A DNA stretch of 64,000 nucleotides from assembly GCA_933228895.1 (NCBI GenBank), contig OW121856.1, positions 102,523,027 to 102,587,026 on the forward strand, written 5' to 3'. Source of the stretch: Platycnemis pennipes. Its lineage: Eukaryota > Arthropoda > Insecta > Odonata > Platycnemididae. How positions within the stretch are numbered: position 1 is the stretch's first letter; every line of letters starts with the position of its first letter. The translations under genes and the position numbers were made by a program. Positions 26,601 through 37,111 of this stretch are shown one piece after another. A model generated the notes under the pieces. That model saw nothing but the letters and a program-made list of their open reading frames with translations, was not told the origin of the DNA and made no database searches.

Positions 26601-29600
26601 TTCTTTCTTCTTCCTGCATGCACTAAGATAACTTAAAGTTTTCAGAATACTTCTCACCGATTTGTTTTTCTTTCAAATCAAACAACAGACTGGAACTCAA
26701 AATGTGATGTTTCATAGATTTTCCCACAGATTTGGATATGCATATGGAAAGCAAAGCTTTAACTCAAAAACATTTTAAATCAGCTGACCTCAAGCATAGT
26801 GGATAAGATGAATTGACTATAGCAGTAAATAAAAGAAGGTTGATCAGTCAATGAACACTACGGATACAAAAGCTCTTCAATTAAAGTATATTCAGGGAAT
26901 AATAAATGAATCTAAAGGCCGTTTTGCACAGTACATTGTTTTGTACAATTCTTGTTCAAACGCTTGTATGAGAAAATAGTTCCCTGTAAAGCGGCAAATT
27001 GTATGAACACTTGTTCGAATGTCTGAAAGACTAAATGTAAAATAGAAACTATTTTAATTCCATTCAGACAAACGTACACTTTCGTTTAGTTTCATTACTC
27101 GTTTGTACAAAAAATTGGACCATGTAAAACGGCCTTAACAGTGAAAATCTCACTGCTAGTTTATTTAGAAAAGTATCAAAAGGTCTTTTTAATATCCCGT
27201 GTTCCGAATTCTCAGGTATATTATGACTGTTCCATGTTTATTAACACATTCATACACTAGGTACGTATGAGTGCTACAATGAGAAGAACTGCCCGTTTTC
27301 AAAATAATTTCTTGGTGTAATTTTAGGCTAAACTGTGAAAAAATGAATTTTGGAAGTTGCATTTACAGCGACAAAAAGACACATTCTTCCGAAAAGTCCA
27401 TTTAAAACTCCTCTAAACTTCATACGCTTTTTATTGACAACCTTTATATGTGTATGCCACGTAAAACCAGTCTGCTGCAGCCTGTAGAAAAATAGCGTAA
27501 AAAGAAAATTTTCAGGCGTTAACGCAATGCATGCCTGCCTATAATCCAGGGGCGAAATATTTCCTGCGAAAACGGAACGGCTTTTGGCTCAGGAAGGTTG
27601 ACAGTATCTATGCACCAATTTCAGTTGAAATCTGCGGTATTGACGTAAGATATTTCTGAAAAATTTGTCGATTTAAAATAGAATGACTAATTCAAACATA
27701 AAAATCAAATTATATTATTTTTCCTTTATACCCAGCAACTCTTTTACTGCTCGCTAATACATATGCTTACAAAAAACGATCTATCAGGATGAATTAAATA
27801 CTTAACAAGGATTTTTCTTCATGGAATGGGTCATTTCCTAAATAAATATGCATGACACGGGCTGCCAATAAATTATGCCCTGCTAAAGAAGTAGGGCAAC
27901 GACACAATCACTACAGGGAGGGAGGGGTGGGGGCAGGAAAGCCTTCCGTTACCTCGGGAGAAAGATACGGTAGAAACTAATCCTTTATTCGAATTATAAT
28001 GATGATACACACAAATAATGGCACATATTCAAGCACAAATAATATATTTATGAAGAATGCCAGTTTTATCATTCCCAAAGAGTGTTCATTGGCAGTTTTA
28101 TGAATAATTTGAAAGAGGGGGTGTATTATTGGACTAAGAAAATGTTATAAAGCATTAAAAGATGGGATAGAAGGCCGAAAAATCGTACCTAACATCAGCA
28201 TCACGTAATAAATGTATGGTCCCATAGTATTGATTGATTACCATCACCAAGATGCTAAACAGCGATTCAACACGTTTTCTGCAATAACTTAATCTTTAAG
28301 CAGTCGTAATGTTTCAGACAGGACCAGAAGGTAAGAACAAACTAAAATTATATCACTGCCACCAGTATGGAAAGAAACAGGAAAAAACTGTTATAAATGC
28401 GCGATCTCCCCGCACGTTTATCAAAGCAAACAAAGGATTAAAAATATCAGAGAACTTTATTGATACCGGGTCTTCGGTATCATCTACTTTATTACCAGCA
28501 CATATCTTTTCCTTCGCCGTAATCTCTTTGCTCCGTTCGTTGGCTAGCAAATAATAATACTCGTCAGCGAAATTCAAGTCACGCGGTGGAAGATGTTGTG
28601 CGCCGGTCGGTGGTATCTCCCAACGGATCTTTTGGTTTTTAGACGAATAAATGGGGTCGTTTACCATGTTTTTTATTGCACAATCCAAAAAAATAAATAA
28701 AGAGACTCGTATTTTTCCGTTCTTCGATCAGTAAATTAGTTCTCGAGTTATAAAGAGTGAAAAACTGATGTATTAAACCCTTTCGGAAAAGTGGGCGTGC
28801 AAAGGACTCGTACGTCATCCACTTCGTCCAATCACAACTGAGACTGTGAAGCTCCTTCGTCCAATCACAGTGGGGGATACACAGCTGAGTCTGCCAATAG
28901 AAGAGATTACTAGACTCCGTTCACGTTATTTCGAAAGGCATAGGATATTCCACCACATCGTAATTTGTATATAAGCACGAATAAACTTCGGCACACTTTT
29001 GGTCAAGCCAAAAAGCATGCGAAGATATTTTCTTGCTCAGTTGTTTTGGGTTATTTGCAGGATGCGACAGAATCTCTTCAGGCAGACCTCCCCTCCCCAC
29101 CTCCGTTCTTCCTCAAAACAGTCAAGGACGGGAGGTGGATGACGTAGTAATCCTTAGCGGAGCTCATTCGGTAGGCGTCACCTTTTGCTTATTTTAATTT
29201 TTGCTTATGAGTTAATGGCTCCGGTTATAAGGTTAATTTATTCACTAAAATTCATTTTTCGTTTTCATTTCACGATTTCCAGCACAAAACAGCCATTTCG
29301 GTTCTGAGTAGACGCCCCCATTCCTACAGCTTAGATCCTAAACTGTGCATATTTCGCAGTTATTTTTATTTATTTAAGGAATACACTTTGACCTGGGCGA
29401 AGGAAGACTTTCATTCATTTCCTCAGGAATGACCTTCGCAAAGGTTATCGAGCTTAGGGCCGTAAAGGTTTATCTACAGTTATGGGACGAGCCGGGGACC
29501 TAAAATAGCGCCTTCGAGAAGAAAACGGAATTTCGTAACTTTCTAATGTTATTTAATTAGGTACTGTTCACCCTTCTCTTACCTAGAGCTGGTCAACTCA

Positions 29601-32600
29601 TCCACCAGCGGCGTCGGAAGTGGGAGGGAGGGGGGGCATTCGCCCCCCCAGAATTTGCCCCGGGCCCTTGAGAAATGAGTCTTCATTAATAAAAATTAAA
29701 TTTCACTTGTTTCCAGCTTGCCTTTTCCCTTTTGACGCATATTCTACCTCCTTCATATGCACTTTTAGCGGAATTCTAGTCTCTACCCCCTTCTATCCGC
29801 AAAAAAATGCGGGCCTTTTTCACAGGAGCCGGGCCCTTTTCAAGGTTAGTCCCTCCCAGCGAAAATAGTTCCGACGCCCCTGTCATCCACTATGCTTGAG
29901 GTCAGCTGATTTAAAATTACTGCGAAACACTCAACACTACCGACAAATGACGTGGCAAACAAGGCTCGAAATGATGAGCCCCTTATAATTAGTCATTGTC
30001 CAAAGGCCTTCACGAAACGCAACCTTATGAGCAACGTCGGGTCCGTCCCGTGATGACCTATCGATTGGTCAAGGGTCTTCCTCATTCGAAGACGGGCATA
30101 ATATACCCAAGATAAGCCATTTTAGAAGGCGCGGTGTCTGCCTTCTACGAGGAAGGCAGTGGCGCAGTGAAACACCCCCAACTTAGTACATGCTTATGTT
30201 ACCAACTGCTGTTCTTCCGAAGGTCTGTCTTACTGATAAGGGTGGGAGAATAGAGCTCACCAAATTTCAACACCAAATGCGTGTTTCGCGAAACAAAATA
30301 GGAAGTCCCAGCTCTTTTTCCTCACCGCATGTGGTTTCCCAGTGCGATCTATAGCCGGATAAGTACTTTAGTTTTTCGCTCTAGCCGGAGATTTTGACTG
30401 GAAATATCTAAAGACATTCCAGAACTCGATTCCAGTGGAGTGGTGTTTGAAACCGTCGCGTTTATATCGGATAGGTTACCATAGAGTCACGTGGTACAAA
30501 CACGAATGGTTTGCAAATTTAGTGTGTCTGAATCGCTCGTTACAATATCATTAATTGATTTAACTACAGTTTTTCTCATCTGTCACGAGTATAGAGCCCA
30601 CCAATGGCATAAAACACACGTGTAAACAAAGAATGAGGTTGTAATTAGCGGTTTTAACACAACAAATTTACGAATGATTTCTATCAATACCACGTGACTC
30701 CTTGGTAACCTATTCTTCTGTAACGTCATCCTCCCCCCGTCCTTCGCTGTTTTTAGGGAAAGGGAGGGGAGGGAAGATCTGCTCGCACAGATCCTGTCGC
30801 AACCACTTCCATTGGCAGAGTCAGCTGTGGATGACGTACGAGTCCTTTGCACGCCCACTTTTCCGAAAGGGTAAAAAACATTAAGTAAGTTTTTCATCGC
30901 ATATAACTGGAGAACTAATTTACGGATCGAAGAACGGAAACATACGGGTTTTTGTCATTTACACACCCTATTCGATTCGGCAATAAAAAATGCGGTGAAC
31001 GACTCCACTATACGCCATGACCAGCGACGTCTGAAACGGGGGGCAGGAGTGGCCGAAGGCCTCCCCAGAATTTGCTCCGGGCCCTTTCAAGCGGATGGGG
31101 AAAAAATGCGGGCCCTTTCCGACTCCCCTGGCCCTGACCCTACGGACGCCGCAAGGGCCGTCGTGTTGTGCCGCTGACATTCAGGTTATGCCCAGCACAA
31201 AGGCAACTAAGCAAACGGGCGCTAGGTCGCCTGGTTATATTAAATTTTTGGAGTACATGAGTATTCCATTGCATCCAATTGGGCAAATTTTTTTAAATTA
31301 TTAATTTCACATAGTGACACTAGAGGCCGAAAGCTTTATAAAATATGCAGTTGAAAGCAAAATTGCTTACACAATGAGATACGTCTCAACATGACAGCGA
31401 TTCCTTCTAGCAGCTCAAATCTTCGGCTAATTTCGGCTCCGAATTTGACATTTTTTTGTAAAGATGAACTTGTTTTAATTAGTGAATGCACCTTGAAAAA
31501 TGAAGAGCATAAAAATGTTTTTACATTAAGAGTCGCAAAGAACGCGAAAAAAACTTATCATTAAACTGAGAGTTCATTCATCGTTTGCTCGATTAGTTTT
31601 GTGATTTTGATCGTTTTTTTTGTCGTTTAATTGTCCTGGTGGCTTATGTCGTACGTGTTTCGCTCTGGTTTACACTGCGGGAAATTTCACCGGTTACTTG
31701 GTAGCTGAATCCCCTGCCAGAGAAGACTGCCAATTGAGCCAAAGTATTGCGTGATTTTCCAAATTATATAATCCTCCCGTAAGCCTGCTTTCATTCGGTA
31801 GTCAAGGCGCCAGCAACTGCTCTCCCAAAGACTGAAAGACTTTACGATGCTACAATGTGATGGAAATCGCTGGCATAGCACAGATGCTCTCATATGCTTT
31901 TCATATCGGGATAGTATCGTATCCATTGACAAGAAAGATTCGCGTATACCTACAGTCATTTCGTCAACGTATACCATCCATTGGCCGACTGTGGACGAAC
32001 AAGATATCGACCATGCAAATGTCGTCTACGAATAATATACGAAGAGATACGAAATCACAGGAATACAATATGGTGGCTGCTGCCTAGGTTTCCTATGCCA
32101 CTTTCAAATATTTATTGCTGTTGGCTCTTATGTTCCGTTGTAAAATTTACCATTATAATGGTTAAATTAAATAATGCGATACATCAGATTTCGAGGGTCA
32201 CGCAAACCAGCCTTCCTCACTGTTTCACTAATCAGTAAATAAACCATCTTGGAGCAATTCGCGTAATAATAATAACAATAACATTTATTTGCCAAGCGAC
32301 AAGTATTATCATATATTGCATATGGCACAAAAATATACAGAAAAAAATAAACATGTATAAAATAATTTTATATAGTTGTCAAATAAATACAAATATATAG
32401 CTGGCAAACAAAACAGAGGGCAATAAAAGTTATCTCACATGAAGCAGGTCAAGCTTTAGAATGTACCCGAAACGCCACTCCAGTATTGAAAAGCCGACAT
32501 AGGTGTTTACTCGCAACAGATCGTATTGCAAAAAGTTGATAAATTTGAAGCACTGTGATGAGCGGAATTCGGAAAACGAAGTGGACTGGTTCAGCGTTCC

Positions 32601-35600
32601 ATGTGTCGTTCCTGCGTGGTAGTCTTCCACGGTGGACGACAAATAGATCTCAAGCTGTGTGCCGACGGGATACTCGTATCAGAGACAAAGGAGATATAGC
32701 TTATCCTTTGCAATTATTTAGTTCGTATTTAAAAAAATACGGGCATCGACTAAACTCTCCCAGTATGTTTGATAGTGTGCCAGCGCTACCTTGAAACACA
32801 CGCACTTCATCTTTTAATTTATGTAACATATCATTCATACACCTTTTACAAATTCCCGAGGAGTTGTGACTTGTATCTTATTCGTCGAACTTCGTATCTA
32901 GATAGGAAAATTTACGAGCTGTCTGGGTGGTGACAATTAAGACTGCAGTATAGAATCAGCCTACCATATGTTATACAACGTATCCAGAGAAAAAAGGGAA
33001 ATATCCCGACTCCGAAACTGGAGGGAATACGTAACCGATTTTTTTCGAGAATAACTTTAAAATCTCAGAAATAGTTTTTTTTTGGGTGTGGGTACTCTCG
33101 TCTAAATTTGATATTTAAAAATGCCTAGGAAGGCAGATCCGAATAGGTAGTTTTTTCCTTTTTAGACGCACAAGAAAATAAAAATTAAGTGCAACTAATG
33201 TTAGGATGTAAGTAAAGAAAAGGGGACTGAAACAGACAAATTCATTCTGAAAATTGAAATAAAATTCCCATAGAATCTTTTGCTCTAAAGTATTGAAAGG
33301 AATAATTTAAGCCTAGCTTCAACCCTAGGAGTCCCCAAGATTTACGTGCTCAAGACTACTGTTCATACGTGATAGTCATCACAATATAATTATATTTCGT
33401 TAGAAACTTTAATTACTTACTATAATTCTGCCTATGAAGACTGATCAGTTTCATTGACGTACGCAGGATTTCCTTTGGGGGTGGGGGGAGGGTCCATTAA
33501 TATTTATGTGCATCATCGTAAAATGATATTTAGATTATTTGTCACTGAAACAATAATTAAATGAAGTCTTTTCTTGAAGATACTTTAACTATATTTTTCA
33601 GCCCAATAGGCAAAATTATGAACACTAGGGCAAAATATACAAAATATAGTAAATTACGGAAATGTTTTTGGGTGGGTTTAAAACCTAAAACTCCTCCCCC
33701 ACGGCAACGCCAGTACGCCACTGATCAGTTTGCATCGGGCAAGGATAGTGCAGCCATGGGTATGTGTTTGGAAAAGCTACATTTACATGAAAAAATGAAA
33801 CATCCAATGAGTAGAATGTGGGTGGAAAGTATTTTTTTTGAGACAAAAACGTTTTTTTTTTGGGACGTTTCACAATGTTTATGCGGAAAAAAAAAGTTTT
33901 TTCCGTCACTATGATGTTAATATTCTGCAGCAGGTTCTGAGCCGTCAAATGGCACTAACGGGATATTGCGCATCCGACAGTAAGAATGGGGGCGTTCACT
34001 GGGAACCGAAATCGCAATTTTGTACACGAAATCGTTAGATGGAAACGAAAAAAGAAATTTCAGTGAAAAAATTAATCTTCTAACCACAACCATTCACTCA
34101 TAAATCAAAAATTAAAATAAGCAAAAGGTGACGCCCACCGAAAAAGCCGCTTTGATAACATTGACGTCATTTTCCTCCCGTCCTTGACTGCTTTTAGGGG
34201 AAGGGAGTGGAGGGGAGTTCTCGGAAGGTCTGCTCGCACAGATCCTGTCGCAACTGTTCCTATTGGCAGAGTCAGCTGTGCCCCCCCCCCCCCCATTGCG
34301 ATAAGGCTAAGTAGCTTCGCGGGCTCAGCTGTGATGGTTGTGATTGGACGAAGTCGATATACGTCAGAGGTTGCACCACGCCCACTTTTCCGAAAGGATT
34401 AAAAACATCAGTTTCCGCCGCTTATAACTCGAGAAATAATTGACGGATCAAAAAACGGAAAAATGCGGGTCTTTTTATTTTACAATCTCTATCAGATTCG
34501 GCAATAAAAATATGGTAAACGTCCCCATTACCATTTCAAAGATCTGCAAAGAAAATGTAATTGGCATTGCGGTCACGTGAAATAGCACTATTCTGTAACG
34601 TTAACACCTAATGTATTATTTCCCCAGATCGGCAGATCCCGTTTGTAACAAAGAAGATAGAATTCCCTGTCCTTTCAGTTATCCTGGCCAAATCGTTGGT
34701 CGAAATGAGGGGCGACAAAGGCCAAATAAGGCCTCCTTGATTTGACTACACCGTGCATGAGCGTGGGGCCACAACAGCAAGGCCGTCGAGGACAACGCGA
34801 CCTTGACAGGCTACTCTGCCCACACTTGCGATAACATTAAAATGAGGTAGGTATGTCACCGTTTCATTGACTTGACTTGACCGTTGACTGTCATTTGATC
34901 CAAATTGTTTTGAATCCTGTCACCCAGTTTTCTCAATAAATACCTCCCATCCGCCAAGTACCTATGTCAAGAATTCACGTTATACTACTCACTGACACTG
35001 GAAGAAGACGAAAGTTGATTACACATTCATCACCGTATATGACGATATTTATGACGATAACGCAGCGCGCCAAAAGACGCTGGATCTGACAGCATCAATA
35101 GAAGCCGCGGGGTATACAAATCGAGGAAATTACGACCCTAGGGCAGTTAACTACTAAAGAGTCACTTGTTGCAATGGAACTTTGGTGTTTAAGCAGCATC
35201 GTCCCCGTATATGATAAGACAAATTGAAATGCAGGCTTTCGGCAGGTTAATTTCACTAGCGAAGAAATATATACAACAAAGCAAGCATAAAATGCAGGCT
35301 TTCGGCAGGTTAATTTCACTAGCGAAGAAATATATACAACAAAGCAAGCATAGTGGATGCGTCCGGATTGTATTCTTTACTCCAAACATTACCACACGTG
35401 ACTACTACAAGCGAAATGTTCTAACAGCACAGACAACAAAAATGAATCTGAATACGTACTTAAAACACTCAGTTGTACATGTGCGTAGATTTAATGTTAA
35501 AAACGTATTCGTGCATTAAAGCCACAAACTAACACGCCAAAATAATGAAAAAAAATTACCTGAGGAAAACGTTTCCAAGGAGCAGAGGACTTTGTGAAAA

Positions 35601-36383
35601 AGGGAAATCATCAAAAAATATAATTATTAAATGGATTTTTTTTAAATAAACACAGGTTAATGACAGGTTAGGCTGATTCTTTTAGGAATTTTTGCATGGA
35701 ATGACAATTGTCAATTGGGGCGGAAAAAATTAATTTCAGACTAACAATTAAGTTGGTAGACGGCGAAGAATGTTTCGCCGAAATATGGAATGCATTCAGA
35801 GTTGAACGGCGAAATAAGAATAGTCATATTTTTTACCTCGATTACGTCGTCATTTTCTTCACTAACAAGCAAACAGGTGGTAAATGAAGAGCGGAGCATG
35901 TTAATAAAAAGGTCATTTGCCAGGACATCAAGCTTTTTGACTTCTTCTCCTTGTACATTGGTAGAGCCAGCAATTCCAAACCTAAAACAACATCGGTAAA
36001 TTAACGTAGTATATAGATGAATGAATTACTCATACAGAGATTAAGCATTACAATAAAAGAATGTGGATGCATAACAACGCGAACAAAAGGTCAGCACGCC
36101 ATCCGTGCCCTTCATTCGACCCTTGGATTCCTAAGCGTCTTAGCAAGAAGATTTGATAAAAAATTGCTGTTAGGAACTCTAGAAGGCGAACGATAACATA
36201 AACTTACAGTTTTGCGATCCCAGCTTTTCTTACGGCAGAGCTAACGGCCTTAACAGCAGACTGTATACTATTTAGAAGCTGGGTCAAATCACCGGTAGCC
36301 GAGGGCACTTTCCTTTGCTCGGCAAGAACAAACCTTGTCAGAGTCATACAATTTGTATCAATTCCCTGGTTAGTCGACGTCAT
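17664..36383 (-). CDS. fbp: Fructose-1,6-bisphosphatase, 7 exons, 337 aa
   Basis: Cytosolic enzyme that hydrolyses fructose 1,6-bisphosphate to fructose 6-phosphate in gluconeogenesis. Coding exons on the minus strand: 36383-36208, 35981-35837, 23923-23817, 21975-21831, 20995-20858, 18992-18876 and 17849-17664. All introns are GT-AG, the phases match and the total is 1014 bases including TAA, the usual family length. Landmarks are [12 protein letters not shown] and [10 protein letters not shown] near the N terminus, [26 protein letters not shown], the metal-site motif [15 protein letters not shown] (exon 3), [11 protein letters not shown] and the active-site segment [12 protein letters not shown] (exon 7). 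The ATG at 36383 gives [18 protein letters not shown], the normal start. Intron 2 is 11.9 kb and full of MITEs. The gene is head-to-head with SIRT6. Confidence 0.97.
19161..19290. repeat. Inverted repeat (hairpin element) in FBPase intron 5
   Basis: Arms of about 50 bp (19161-19211 and 19239-19290) pair as an imperfect palindrome: CCATGATGG plus an A-run on the left against a T-run plus CCATCAC on the right. The loop contains GACCCAGGTTTGGAC, which resembles GACCCAGGTTTCGAC in the palindrome at 25250-25430, so the two may be related. Confidence 0.5.
20406..20534. repeat. Unclassified 129-bp MITE-like palindrome
   Basis: The left arm CCCTGAGAGACAAAGATTGC (20406-20453) is inverted at the right arm ending CTCTTAGGG (20483-20534). 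Both arms also share TATACCT.ATGTAAACCC. I could not define a target duplication. It lies in FBPase intron 5. Confidence 0.55.
20986..21185 (-). repeat. Inverted-repeat arm spanning the FBPase intron 4 acceptor
   Basis: This segment covers the first 10 bases of exon 5 and the adjoining intron 4. It has an inverted, highly similar copy at 24776-24945 in intron 2. Shared runs include CATTCTATGAAAAAAT and GATAATACTATAAAGATTAT. The two arms enclose exons 3 and 4. Confidence 0.7.
21475..21651. mobile_element. pogo/Tigger-like MITE in FBPase intron 4
   Basis: The ends CAGTCAAGCCCACTTATA and, inverted, CAATCAAGCCCGTTTATA form the terminal repeat. Internal TATAACAAAGT/ACTTCGTTATAA motifs are typical of pogo-type MITEs. 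A TA follows the right end; the left flank TT appears mutated. Confidence 0.6.
24776..24945 (+). repeat. Inverted copy of the FBPase intron 4/exon 5 boundary
   Basis: On the plus strand this reads like the minus strand of 20986-21185, including the exon-5 start CAATTGGAG preceded by an AG. It lies in intron 2 just upstream of exon 3. Homology stops about 10 bases into the exon sequence, so it is not a gene copy. Confidence 0.7.
25250..25430. repeat. Palindrome with degenerate hammerhead-like motifs
   Basis: Two arms of about 85 bp meet near 25341. Each carries TGATAATGACTGTATAAGTC followed by GAAACCTGGGTC (right arm 25345-25374). The GACT/AGTC stem followed by GAAAC parallels the motif in 6653-6871, with a more degenerate first core. 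Both arms also contain CAGATTTAT/ATAAATCTG. It probably comes from the terminal repeats of a Penelope-type element inserted in FBPase intron 2. Confidence 0.5.
26916..27135. mobile_element. PIF/Harbinger-like MITE, 220 bp
   Basis: Terminal inverted repeats AGGCCGTTTTGCACAGTACA and AGGCCGTTTTACATGGTCCA. The element is flanked by TAA on both sides (26913-26915 and 27136-27138), the 3-bp target duplication expected for Harbinger elements. It also has internal TTGTACAA motifs near both ends. It lies in FBPase intron 2. Confidence 0.65.
28651..29321 (-). repeat. Interspersed repeat family X, copy A (with internal insertion)
   Basis: The ends read ATGGGGTCGTTTACC and, inverted, ATGGGGGCGTCTAC. The interior matches copy C (33986-34528) in reverse orientation: CTTTCGGAAAAGTGGGCGTG, the segment CGTCCAATCACA and the block GGCGTCACCTTTTGCTTATT. 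Between about 28905 and 29060 it carries some 155 bp absent from copies B and C. The coding content is nil. It is probably a non-autonomous DNA transposon of unknown superfamily. Confidence 0.6.
29606..29882. mobile_element. hAT MITE with perfect 8-bp target duplication
   Basis: Flanked by TCATCCAC at 29598-29605 and 29883-29890. The left end CAGCGGCGTCGGAAGTGGGA and the inverted right end CAGGGGCGTCGGAACTATTT form the terminal repeat. The interior contains GGGCCC-rich segments. No ORF is relevant. Confidence 0.85.
30705..31008 (+). repeat. Interspersed repeat family X, copy B (5'-truncated)
   Basis: It shares with copy C the segments CTGCTCGCACAGATCCTGTC, TTGGCAGAGTCAGCTGTG, CGCCCACTTTTCCGAAAGG and the end ATTCGGCAATAAAAA, finishing in GGTGAACGACTCCACTA. 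The front portion present in A and C is missing. Confidence 0.6.
31022..31190. repeat. Fragment related to the hAT MITE at 29606
   Basis: The start CAGCGACGTCTGAAACGGGG and the internal CCCCAGAATTTGCTCCGGGC and GCGGGCCCTTTCCGA resemble the MITE at 29606-29882. No target duplication or right end is clear. Confidence 0.45.
32265..32430 (-). mobile_element. Possible LINE 3' end with TTA-repeat tail
   Basis: On the minus strand this ends GGCAAATAAATGTTATTGTT followed by ATTATTATTA, typical of jockey/CR1-type LINE 3' ends. No reverse-transcriptase coding is recognisable upstream, so only the tail is proposed. Confidence 0.4.
33452..33723. mobile_element. hAT MITE with perfect 8-bp target duplication
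   Basis: ATCAGTTT occurs at 33444-33451 and 33724-33731, directly outside the ends CATTGACGTACGCAGGATTT and, inverted, CAGTGGCGTACTGGCGTTGC. Subterminal GGGGGTGGGGGGAG and CTCCTCCCCCAC are also inverted. It lies in FBPase intron 2. Confidence 0.8.
33986..34528 (+). repeat. Interspersed repeat family X, copy C
   Basis: This is the most complete uninterrupted copy. It begins ATGGGGGCGTTCACTGGGAA and ends GGTAAACGTCCCCAT, an imperfect inverted terminal repeat. It contains a 14-base C run (34281-34294), a CRE-like TGACGTCA and a CCAAT-type segment GTGATTGGACGAAG. It lies 5 kb from copy A in the opposite orientation. Confidence 0.6.
34162..34169. promoter_or_regulatory. Perfect CRE palindrome inside a repeat
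   Basis: TGACGTCA, the consensus cAMP-response element, sits inside copy C of repeat family X in FBPase intron 2. Copies A and B keep only an ACGTCA-type half site. Function is unknown; an 8-base match can arise by chance. Confidence 0.3.
35227..35352. repeat. Perfect 63-bp tandem duplication
   Basis: The unit beginning AAATGCAGGCTTTCGGCAGG and ending AACAAAGCAAGCAT occurs twice in a row with period 63 and no visible mismatch. It lies in FBPase intron 2, about 500 bases from exon 2. The identity implies a young duplication or an assembly artefact. Confidence 0.85.
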
Positions 36384-37111
36384 GTTGGCAGCAAAACAAA
36401 ACCAGTCTTAAAATGACAACTAACAACCCTAGTCTAACTAATAACCACCAAACGTCTTCGTGATGTACGTGACCGAGGGGAAGAAGTTGCCCAGTGTGAC
36501 CACGACCGTGAGGACTTGTTGAAAGTAGCGTCAAGGTCGTTCGCGGAGACTCCGTCTCAGAATATAAATAAAACGACCGAGATATTTTGTTGTAACAGGT
36601 TGTTCACGATAGTAGCGCCGAGGTGGTCAAGATCAGTATTAGTTTTATTAAAATTTTTGTTTTTCACGGCTCATGATTTCGTCAAAGAAAACAAACACAG
36701 GCGCGTTCTGAAAATTTGCCATTTAACACGAGATTCAAATCTTTATTAATCATTCTGCCCAGGTAATCCAATGTGTAACTACCTTCAAGGGATGTGATCC
36801 TTACGTTGCCAGATTTCTCCAACATTTTTTCGTTCCAAACAGGAAGAAAAGAAAATATTTATGCTTGGCTTGAAGCTACAAAATTATCATGTTCTTCGGC
36901 AAGAAAATTTTGCTGTAAAATCTTCTGAAGTGGAAATTACAGCGGTAAATGGATGACAAAAACACTGCCATCACAATCCATGGAAATAGAACGACAATAT
37001 CGACATTCATGTGTTTTGATGCCGCTTGTTTTGTGGGTTTGTTTTTGTTTACATGTCAGATCGAGTGATTTCTATCACAATATTGTTATTAAATAAGGTT
37101 TATGATAATCA
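36384..37111. promoter_or_regulatory. Bidirectional promoter region, FBPase / SIRT6
   Basis: Only 728 bases separate the two start codons, and this interval must hold both 5' UTRs and promoters. I saw no canonical TATA box at a fitting distance on either side. The FBPase-proximal half (about 36440-36560) is richer in CG dinucleotides. Transcription start sites cannot be placed from sequence alone. Confidence 0.6.

Noticed and set aside
28353..28688. 111-codon minus-strand ORF in FBPase intron 2
   Set aside because: No recognisable motif, its start lies inside repeat family X, and there are no convincing splice links to a conserved protein.
35227..35352. CRISPR-like repeats
   Set aside because: Only two units, directly adjacent without spacers, in a eukaryotic intron.
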